Shown here one piece after another: positions 33,427 through 42,572 of a stretch of DNA of 42,572 nucleotides (position 1 is the first letter of the stretch; every line of letters begins with the position of its first letter). The DNA is from Candidatus Binatus sp. (lineage in GTDB: Bacteria > Desulfobacterota > Binatia > Binatales > Binataceae), in assembly GCF_036567905.1 (NCBI RefSeq), contig NZ_DATCTO010000100.1, positions 1 to 42,572 on the forward strand. The letters run 5' to 3'. Under the pieces are notes generated by a model. The model saw nothing but the letters and a program-made list of their open reading frames with translations, was not told the DNA's origin and searched no databases. A program made the position numbers and the translations under genes.

Positions 33427-34518
33427 ATGCTCGACCTTAACGACATTGAGCAACGCCTGTCCGCGTACCTTTGCGCACCGGTCTCGCGCCTGAGCGTCCT
33501 TGCCAGCGGATGGGAAACTACGGTCTTCGAGTTCACGCTCCAATCGGCGTCGAAGGCGTTCGCGCCCATCCGGGCCGGCCAATCGATGGTGTTGCGCTTC
33601 TATCAAGGCTCCGAGGCCGACGCCAAAGGCGCCCGCGAATACACCACCATCGATCGCCTGTTCGCCGCCGGCTACTGCGTCCCGCGCCCCTACGCCTTCG
33701 AGGCCGATCACCGCGCGTTGGGCGCGCCGTTTTTCATCATGCAGCGGCTGACGGGCGGTCCGCTGTTCACGATCCGCAGCTTTCCGAGTTCGTTAAAGAC
33801 TTTCTCGATGGCATTTTTTTCTTTCGTCCGCGCGCAATCGAGACTCCACCAGCTCGATCCCGCCAGCGCGGCCCTGCGCGAGATTCCGCGCGCATATGCG
33901 CCAGTCGCAGGCGCCGGCGCTGACCCCGGCTCCGCTTTGCTCGATCGCGTGCTTGCGATCATCGCCCATCGCGTCGAGACCGGCCCGCTGCCCGGTCTGC
34001 GCGAGGCGCTCAACCTGGTTGCCGAACGCGCGGCCAGGTTTCGCCACAGCCCCGATTCGCTCCTGCATATGGACTATCATCCGCTCAACGTGATGGTGGA
34101 TGGGGTGCGGGTGACCGGCGTCATCGATTGGGTGAACGCCGACGTCGGCGATCGCCATCTCGACGCTGCGATGACGGCCGTGATTCTGTCCTCGTCGGCG
34201 CTGGAGAACCCGCGATGGATGCGCGACAACATCGTCGGCAACGGGCTTCGCGCCGGCTTCGCGGCGTTGTACATGCCGCTCTACCACGCGATGGCGCCGA
34301 TCGAGTTCGAGCGCTTCCGTTACTGCCAGGCGGTCGCGGCGCTGCTGCGGCTCTCGATGCTCGGGATGATGCGGGCGCGCGGTCCCGAGGTCGTCGGCTT
34401 CCGCCGCGAGGCGATCCATGAAGTCACGCCGGCGGTCGTCAGATTGCTCAGCCGCTACGCCACCCGCAAGAGCGGCGCCGCGGTCGCGCTCGAGGCGCCC
34501 ACGCCGCAGCCGGCCTGA
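33427..34518 (+). CDS. APH/choline-kinase-fold phosphotransferase
   Basis: A 363-residue kinase of the APH (PF01636) fold, which uses ATP to phosphorylate small molecules such as aminoglycosides, choline or sugars. The catalytic loop is HMDYHPLNVM (H214, D216, N221), followed by GVIDWVNADVGDRHLDAA with the metal-binding aspartate. The N-lobe has LASGWETTVFEF and FYQGSE. The start is ATG 33427 (MLDLNDI); an upstream reading from 33319 begins in the palindromic repeat. The substrate cannot be read. Given the PC-synthase-like gene in the window a choline-kinase role is possible but unsupported by linkage, as they are 24 kb apart. Confidence 0.85.
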   Translation: MLDLNDIEQRLSAYLCAPVSRLSVLASGWETTVFEFTLQSASKAFAPIRAGQSMVLRFYQGSEADAKGAREYTTIDRLFAAGYCVPRPYAFEADHRALGAPFFIMQRLTGGPLFTIRSFPSSLKTFSMAFFSFVRAQSRLHQLDPASAALREIPRAYAPVAGAGADPGSALLDRVLAIIAHRVETGPLPGLREALNLVAERAARFRHSPDSLLHMDYHPLNVMVDGVRVTGVIDWVNADVGDRHLDAAMTAVILSSSALENPRWMRDNIVGNGLRAGFAALYMPLYHAMAPIEFERFRYCQAVAALLRLSMLGMMRARGPEVVGFRREAIHEVTPAVVRLLSRYATRKSGAAVALEAPTPQPA

Positions 34519-34574
34519 ACCGCGCTCGCTCGCGCCTCTCGCATTCGCCTGAAAAAATCGCTAACAAGTTGGGC

Positions 34575-34889
34575 ATGAGAAAGTGTTATGCAACTGCGTT
34601 GGTGTTGATTAGCTGGTACCTGATGCTGCCGCCGCCGGTCTTTCCGCCGGTGCAGGACGCGTCGGGCAATTACAAAGTGAACAGCACGGCGCCGATGTCC
34701 CAATGGCTCAAGTTCAAAACGCTTGAATCCGAACATGCCTGCAAGGCGCAATTGAAGAAGATGGAGCCTTTCTACAAATGCGTCAAAAGCGACGACCCCG
34801 CGCTGAAGGCTTCCGTCCCAGCCCCAGCCGCGGCTGGTGGCCCCGGCACCTCGACTGTCTCCGGCGCCGCCACCAGTCACATGCAATAG
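34575..34889 (+). CDS. Small exported protein of unknown function
   Basis: A 104-residue protein. It starts with a signal-like segment (MRKCYATALVLISWYLML) and a proline run. The middle has a spaced cysteine pair (HACKAQLKKMEPFYKCVKSD) that may form a disulfide in the periplasm, and the end is low-complexity Ala/Gly/Ser/Thr. The start is ATG 34575; TTG 34569 adds two residues. No good ribosome binding site is visible. It is 56 bases after the kinase gene on the same strand. I recognise no family; conserved short proteins of this form are common in these lineages. Confidence 0.6.
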   Translation: MRKCYATALVLISWYLMLPPPVFPPVQDASGNYKVNSTAPMSQWLKFKTLESEHACKAQLKKMEPFYKCVKSDDPALKASVPAPAAAGGPGTSTVSGAATSHMQ

Positions 34890-34931
34890 GCTGCCGCTCG
34901 CGCTCTCCGCGATTGTTCCTCCCTTCACCTG

Positions 34932-34990
34932 TTCTAACAGGCCGTCAGGCCGCATCTGCTTCCTTACTGAGGTGCAGGGGTCACTTCTGC
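34932..34990 (+). repeat. Intergenic palindromic repeat, copy 4 (full unit)
   Basis: TTCTAACAGG, CCGTCAGGC, CGCATCTGCTT, then GAGGT and the core GCAGGGGTCACTTCTGC (34974-34990). The second core arm is decayed by two bases. It follows the small exported protein gene, in the gap to acnA. Confidence 0.8.
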
Positions 34991-35007
34991 CCGTGGCGAC
35001 GGCAGCG

Positions 35008-35066
35008 CAGTATTAAGCAGTTGGCAGGGGCCCCGCGCCCGACAACGGCGGGCGGCCTTAATACTG
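35008..35066. repeat. Nested inverted repeat between copies 4 and 5
   Basis: CAGTATTAA (35008-35016) and TTAATACTG (35058-35066) enclose an inner stem CGCCCG (35036-35041) with CGGGCG (35049-35054). The right outer arm is the start of repeat copy 5. It can fold into one long hairpin and may act as a terminator between the two convergent genes. Confidence 0.55.
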
Positions 35067-35076
35067 GGTGCAGGGG

Positions 35077-35087
<11 letters not shown>
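35058..35087 (+). repeat. Intergenic palindromic repeat, copy 5, overlapping the acnA stop
   Basis: TTAATACTGGG followed by the core GCAGGGGTCACCCCTGC (35070-35086). The minus-strand TGA of acnA (35079-35077) lies at the centre of the core. Confidence 0.8.
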
Positions 35088-37842
<2,755 letters not shown>

Positions 37843-37954
37843 TGATCGAGTCCTGCCTTCCTCGCGCGGTAACTGGGTTGATAGGTTGCTGGAATGTGAC
37901 GCGCGCTCCCAATCCGGCGCGCCCAACCAATCCGATTCGATTTGCTATGCGTTC

Positions 37955-37982
37955 AGAATACCCCGTGAGCGCGCCCAATCAA
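37955..37982 (-). promoter_or_regulatory. Candidate promoter for acnA
   Basis: On the minus strand TTGATT (37982-37977) and TATTCT (37960-37955) are 16 bases apart, about 113 bases before the acnA start. Each matches four of six consensus bases; confidence is low. Confidence 0.25.
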
Positions 37983-37991
37983 CCGGCTGGA

Positions 37992-40900
37992 TTAACTCCG
38001 GCGCGATGCGCGCGCGGGCGCCGGGCCATGCAATCCGTCGAACACCAGCGAGCGTCCATCGGAATGAAATCGCATCGCGGCCAGAATGCCGACCCGCGGC
38101 GATTCCAGAGCCGCCACACCGTCGATTGAATCGAGCGTGATGCGCGGCTTCAGCGCCAGAACAGCCGCCACCGCCGCGCCAAAACTCTCGTCGCCGGCGC
38201 CGCCTTCGCCCGCCGTGATCATCGCGCGCCCCTGCAATCCCGCGATCACGCGGCCGGCGCGAATCACCACGACGTTGGCCGCCTCGCGCGCGATACCGCA
38301 TCCGGCAATCACGGCGCCGTACGGATTGGCGGGATCGATTGCGCTCAACGCAATCGGTTTATCTCGCGCCGCAATAAGACTGCGCGCCGCGCGCAGCATC
38401 TGCACCGCCTCCGGCAGCGCATATTGTTCCCCCGAAATCGATCTCACGAACCACCCGCGCCTAATCGCGCCGCCATATTCCAGCCGCCGCAGCGCATACG
38501 CGATCTCGTTCCACGAGATATGCGCCGACTCCAGCCCGAGCATCTCCCGGGCGAGAATTCCATGGCGCTCGAGCAATTTGAGCGCGAGATCCCGCGCGTC
38601 ATCCGGGCTGCCTGCCCGATGCTCGCCCGCGCGTATCAGCGACCATCGGCCCGCCAGGCTCGACTTCAGCCGTGCGCGAACCGCAGCGTCGTGGCGAGTC
38701 GCCGGGCGGCGCGCGACCGGCTCCAGCGCGCGCTCGGCGCCGCGATCGCCGGCAAACATCCGCAGCGGCGCAAAGTTGTCGTTGCTCACGCGCCCCGCCG
38801 CCGCCATCCGCCATAGCGCGGACAATGCGTCGCGCTCCGAAACATTCGCGCGCTCCGCGACCTCATCCAGGTACTGCGCGCCCGCGGCTCCCAGCGCCTC
38901 CAGCACCGCCTGCTCCTTCGCGTCCCCCGGCGCGGATGCTTCGCGCGGTACAAACAGGCTGGCCTTGCGCGCAATGAATGTGACCCGCAACGGCGTGCTC
39001 GCGCCAGGCGCGCCTTCGACCCCTTCGTCGGCAACGGCGACCCACTTCATCCGGCCGCTCATGCAGACCAGGTCGAGCATCTCGGGCCGATAGCCTGCGA
39101 TGCGCGCCGGGATAATCGCGCGCTCCCAAATCTCGGGCGTCGCCGCGATACCTGATAACTGTTCGAGCACCGTCGCGACGCCGCTCTGATCGGCCGGCAG
39201 CTCAGCGCCGCCGACACGCATCCATCGCAGCCGAAACGCCGCGTACTCGTGATCCGCGCACGGCTCGATTTCAGCGCGCACCCGCGCCAGCGTCATCCGA
39301 TGAATCCGTTCCAGGTTGTAGCGGTCGCACCACTGAATCGCGTCGGCGCGAGTGAAATGACCGCGAAAAATTCCGCCCGCCCCTTCCAGCGCTGCGAGAT
39401 TCCGCTCGACGTCCGATTCTTTGAGATGCAGCCGCGCCGCGATTTCACCGGCCGTCGCCGGTCCGCAAGTCTTCATCGCGCGGTGCACGAGTTCGGCGCG
39501 CGCACCGTCGCCATCGCGGCCCTCGTCGCTCGATTGGTAACCGCCGTCAATCGACGCGGTGGAATATGCGGCGGCAAAGATGGCCTTATCTTCGCTCGCA
39601 ATGATTTGCGCTGGCGCTTCGCTGCTTACGCTGACACGTGCGATCCGCCGCTCCGCGTCCAGCTCCGCAATCATCGCGCGGCCGTTCTCGCCGGCGCGTT
39701 CTTCAACCTCGGCCTGCGTGAGCGAACCGTGCGCCCGGATCAATTCGTACAATTCATCGCGCGAGCGCGGCCTGCGTCCGGCCGCGCGGCCCGTCACTTC
39801 GGCGACGACGCTGCTGACCGCCTCCGCCGAGAGCAGCTCGGAAAGGTCTTCTTTGCGCAGTACGTCCTCGGCCATGCCACGATTCATCGTCACGGTCCGC
39901 GACCGGCGATTGGCGCGTTCGCCGTCGTCGAGAAATGAATAGTCCGACGCGAGCAGGATACGATGGGCAAACACCGACGGCGCGATCGCATCGACGGCGA
40001 CGCTGCGAATCGCGCCGCTCTCGATACCTTCGAGCATCCGCACCGTGCGCGGCAGGTCGGTGGACTCCTCCAGGCATTCGCGAATCGTTTCCTCGATCAG
40101 AAAATGGTCCGGGAGTTCGATCGTGGCCGGCCGATTCTCGAAGCAGGCTTGCTGGCCGGGAAAAATCGCGGACAGAAGCTCCTGCGAGCGGATGCGTTGA
40201 ATCCAGGCAGGCACCTTCTTGCCGTGCGATGAGCGCATCACCGCCAGCGCGCGCGTGGCGACGTGGCGGAAGCGCACTTCGAACATCGGCGCAGCCAGCA
40301 GAGCCTGGATAAGTACCTCGCGCGCGTTGCGCGCCTTCAGCATGCCGAACAGAGTGTCGAGCGGAAAACTATGCCGCGAATTCAGCGCGAGCAGCACCCC
40401 GTCGTCGATCGCCGACGCCTGGATTTCGAAATCAAACGACTGGCATAGGCGCTTTCGAATCGCCAGGCCAAGTCCGCGATTGAGGCGGATACCGAATGGC
40501 GTGTGAATGACGATTTGCGTGCCGCCCACGCCGTCGAAGAAGCGCTCGACGACGACGGTCCTTTCGTCCGGGATCGCGCCGAGCGCCTCGACCCCGCGGC
40601 GGACGTAGTCAACGGCCTGCATGGCGGCGCGCTCCGACATCGCGCATTCGCTCGTCAGCCAGTCGGCCGCCGATTCGTTGCGTTCGAGACGGCTCCAAAT
40701 CTCGCGCCGAAGGTCGCAAATCTCCGCCGACAGCGCCTGCGAGCGCCCGCCCGCCTCGGTCTGCCAGAACGGCAGCGTCGGCGCCATCCCGGGCGCCGGC
40801 TCGACCATCAGGCGTCCGCGCGAGATGCGCTGAATCTGCCAGGGCATCGAGCCGAGCGAGAACACGTCGCCGCGCGACGATTCCTGCGCGAAGTCTTCCT

Positions 40901-42503
40901 CGACATCGCCGACCTTGCGGCCCTCGGACTCGATCACGACGTCGTAGTTGCCGGCTTCGGGAATCGTTCCGCCCGAGGTGATGGCCGACAGGCGGGCGGA
41001 TCGGCGCGGGCGGACGCGGGCGTTGACGCGATCGAAAAAAATCTTTGGCGACGCGCCCGTGATTTTTTCAGGAAACTCGGCCGCGAGTTGTTCCAGAAGA
41101 TGACGCATCTTATGGGCGTCGAGATCGCCGAAGTTATAGGCGCTGCGCAGCACGCGCAGCAGCTCGGCTTCGGCGATTTCCTCTTCCTCGGCGGCGATTG
41201 CGATGATTTGCTGCGCCGCGACATCGGCGCATCCCATCGGGATTTCCACTTCGTCGAGATGCCCGCGGCGAATCGCGCGCACCGCCGCGCCGCATTCGAG
41301 CAAATCGTCGGTGGTCAGCGCGAAGAAGCGCCCCTTGGGAGTCGCGCCGAGGCTGTGCCCCGACCGGCCGACGCGTTGAATCGCGGCCGAGATGGACTTG
41401 GGCGAATCGAGCTGGCAGACGAGCTCGACGGCGCCGACGTCGATGCCGAGTTCGAGCGACGCGGTCGCGACGATCGCCTTCAGCTCGCCGCGCTTGAGGC
41501 GTTGCTCGGCGAGCAGCCGCTCGGCGCGCGCGAGGCTGCCATGATGCGCCATCACGGCGTCGGCGCCGAGCCGCTTCTGCAGATTGAGTGCGACCCGCTC
41601 GGCAAAGCGGCGGCTGAGCGTGAAAACCAGCGTCGTGCGATGCTGGCCGATCAGGCGCGCAACTTCGTCGTACATCGCTTCCCAATGCGGATGCGTGGCC
41701 AGCGGTCCAAGCTCGGGGCCGGGCGCGATGACCTCGAGGTCCATCGTGCGGACGCGATCGTCGGCGCGAACTATTTTTATCGGACGCGGCGAGCGCGAGT
41801 TGTCGCGCGCCACTTCGTAGCCGGCCAGAAACCCGGCCAGCTTTTCGATCGGATTCAACGTCGCCGACAGGCCGATTCGATTCGGCCGCGCATTCCCGCG
41901 ACTCGTCACGAAGCGCTCCAGCCGTTCCAGCGTCAGCCCGAGATGCGCACCGCGCTTGTTGCCGGCCAGCGCGTGGAGTTCATCGACAATCACGTGGCGG
42001 ACGGCGGCGAGTTTTTCGCGAAACCTGGGCGAGGTCAGCAGGATGAACAGCGACTCGGGCGTCGTCACCAGAATATGCGGCGGACGCCGCAGCATCCCAG
42101 CGCGCTCGCTCGCGGAGGTGTCGCCAGTGCGAAGGCCGGCGCGAATGCGCGAAAGATCGAGGCCCGCTTCGGCGCCGGCGTCGCGCACGCCGTCGAGCGG
42201 CTCCTCGAGATTGAGCCGGATGTCGTTGGCCAGCGCCTTGAGCGGCGAAACGTACAGCACCGAGACTTCATCGCGCAGCCCGTTGCGCGCCGCGCCGACG
42301 ACCAGCCCGTTGATTGCCCACATGAAGGCGGCCAGCGTCTTGCCGCTGCCGGTCGGCGCGCATAGCAGGACGTCGAAGCCGGGCGCCGGCGTGGCGGCGC
42401 CGATGACGGGCCATCCAAGCTCCTGCGCGCGCGAGGGCGCCGCAAAGCGGCGCTCGAACCAGGTGCGAACGGCGGGATGAAAATCGTCGAGCGCGGTGGG
42501 CAT
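37992..42503 (-). CDS. lhr: Long-form Lhr-type DEAD/DEAH helicase
   Basis: A 1503-residue superfamily 2 DNA repair helicase of the Lhr (large helicase-related) type. Motif I is APTGSGKT (52-56), then VLYVSPLKALAND, TTPESL, VDELHAL (DEAH-like motif II), SATLN (III), and RVGRSGH (VI) in the second RecA lobe. A winged-helix and Lhr-core region follows (about 430-860), and a 600-residue C-terminal extension as in E. coli Lhr. It unwinds DNA-RNA hybrids and aids repair. The start is ATG 42503 (MPTALDDF); a TTG at 42530 adds nine residues. The stop leaves a 149-base gap to acnA. The upstream 69 bases carry only the hairpin at 42554. Confidence 0.94.
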   Translation of the reverse strand: MPTALDDFHPAVRTWFERRFAAPSRAQELGWPVIGAATPAPGFDVLLCAPTGSGKTLAAFMWAINGLVVGAARNGLRDEVSVLYVSPLKALANDIRLNLEEPLDGVRDAGAEAGLDLSRIRAGLRTGDTSASERAGMLRRPPHILVTTPESLFILLTSPRFREKLAAVRHVIVDELHALAGNKRGAHLGLTLERLERFVTSRGNARPNRIGLSATLNPIEKLAGFLAGYEVARDNSRSPRPIKIVRADDRVRTMDLEVIAPGPELGPLATHPHWEAMYDEVARLIGQHRTTLVFTLSRRFAERVALNLQKRLGADAVMAHHGSLARAERLLAEQRLKRGELKAIVATASLELGIDVGAVELVCQLDSPKSISAAIQRVGRSGHSLGATPKGRFFALTTDDLLECGAAVRAIRRGHLDEVEIPMGCADVAAQQIIAIAAEEEEIAEAELLRVLRSAYNFGDLDAHKMRHLLEQLAAEFPEKITGASPKIFFDRVNARVRPRRSARLSAITSGGTIPEAGNYDVVIESEGRKVGDVEEDFAQESSRGDVFSLGSMPWQIQRISRGRLMVEPAPGMAPTLPFWQTEAGGRSQALSAEICDLRREIWSRLERNESAADWLTSECAMSERAAMQAVDYVRRGVEALGAIPDERTVVVERFFDGVGGTQIVIHTPFGIRLNRGLGLAIRKRLCQSFDFEIQASAIDDGVLLALNSRHSFPLDTLFGMLKARNAREVLIQALLAAPMFEVRFRHVATRALAVMRSSHGKKVPAWIQRIRSQELLSAIFPGQQACFENRPATIELPDHFLIEETIRECLEESTDLPRTVRMLEGIESGAIRSVAVDAIAPSVFAHRILLASDYSFLDDGERANRRSRTVTMNRGMAEDVLRKEDLSELLSAEAVSSVVAEVTGRAAGRRPRSRDELYELIRAHGSLTQAEVEERAGENGRAMIAELDAERRIARVSVSSEAPAQIIASEDKAIFAAAYSTASIDGGYQSSDEGRDGDGARAELVHRAMKTCGPATAGEIAARLHLKESDVERNLAALEGAGGIFRGHFTRADAIQWCDRYNLERIHRMTLARVRAEIEPCADHEYAAFRLRWMRVGGAELPADQSGVATVLEQLSGIAATPEIWERAIIPARIAGYRPEMLDLVCMSGRMKWVAVADEGVEGAPGASTPLRVTFIARKASLFVPREASAPGDAKEQAVLEALGAAGAQYLDEVAERANVSERDALSALWRMAAAGRVSNDNFAPLRMFAGDRGAERALEPVARRPATRHDAAVRARLKSSLAGRWSLIRAGEHRAGSPDDARDLALKLLERHGILAREMLGLESAHISWNEIAYALRRLEYGGAIRRGWFVRSISGEQYALPEAVQMLRAARSLIAARDKPIALSAIDPANPYGAVIAGCGIAREAANVVVIRAGRVIAGLQGRAMITAGEGGAGDESFGAAVAAVLALKPRITLDSIDGVAALESPRVGILAAMRFHSDGRSLVFDGLHGPAPARASRRS

Positions 42504-42553
42504 GCAAACCACTTTATCACCGGCGCGCAATCGAGAAGAACTTAATTGAATGT

Positions 42554-42572
42554 GGAACCCTCCCTGGGTTCC
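42554..42572. repeat. Inverted repeat at the window end
   Basis: GGAACCC and GGGTTCC form a perfect seven-base stem with a five-base loop (TCCCT). It is cut off at the window edge, so its role is unclear; a terminator or part of a larger repeat is possible. Confidence 0.5.

Noticed and set aside
40503..42365. Long open frame on the + strand opposite lhr
   Set aside because: Antisense to Lhr motifs that are clearly conserved; its composition (Arg, Ala, Asp) is that of a shadow.

Overview
The window is a GC-rich chromosomal segment from a Gram-negative bacterium. It carries LolA (periplasmic lipoprotein transport) together with FtsK, RNase J, RimO, aconitase AcnA and Lhr. That mix, the high GC, a DUF1329 protein and an ElbD-type lipid enzyme suggest a deltaproteobacterial-like or related uncultivated lineage (Myxococcota, Desulfobacterota or Binatota type). 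I cannot place it more precisely from sequence alone. I see no tRNA, rRNA, CRISPR array, transposase or phage structural gene.

Region 1 (1-10731, + strand) is the most interesting part. A TetR regulator with its own terminator-like 3' end is followed by a compact operon: a HAD-IB phosphatase, a LarA-like (nickel-pincer racemase family) protein, a 1460-residue enzyme joining acyl-CoA/thioester reductase, AMP-ligase, ACP and PlsC acyltransferase, a dual-specificity-type phosphatase, a phosphatidylcholine-synthase-like CDP-alcohol transferase, and an N-formylglutamate-amidohydrolase-like protein. Several genes overlap or nearly abut. The large enzyme has the domain order I remember for myxobacterial ElbD, so this is best read as an ether-lipid or other unusual phospholipid locus.

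Region 2 (10741-19869, - strand) is housekeeping: RNase J, FtsK, LolA, RimO, a DksA/TraR-type zinc finger protein and an Mrp-type ATPase. A lower-GC gene of unknown function (14656-15828), with a C-terminal motif reminiscent of AcrVA2-like proteins, sits between ftsK and lolA and looks like a recent insertion.

Region 3 (19999-27113) holds SSB, a DUF309 protein, a carboxymuconolactone-decarboxylase-family protein, acetolactate synthase IlvB (no small subunit beside it), a small exported protein, a membrane-anchored metallo-beta-lactamase-fold hydrolase, a DsbA/HCCA-isomerase-like protein and an exported DUF1329 protein.

Region 4 (27129-34889) is mainly cell-surface: a VWA-TM-FHA protein, a large exported protein coupled to a lipoprotein, an EmrA/HlyD-type periplasmic adaptor without its transporter, an APH-type kinase and a small exported protein.

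Region 5 (35077-42503, - strand) holds Lhr helicase and aconitase.

A family of short palindromic intergenic repeats built on GCAGGGGTCACCCCTGC is scattered at 1, 11805-11885, 33279-33337, 34932-34990 and 35058-35087. One copy provides the stop codon of acnA.
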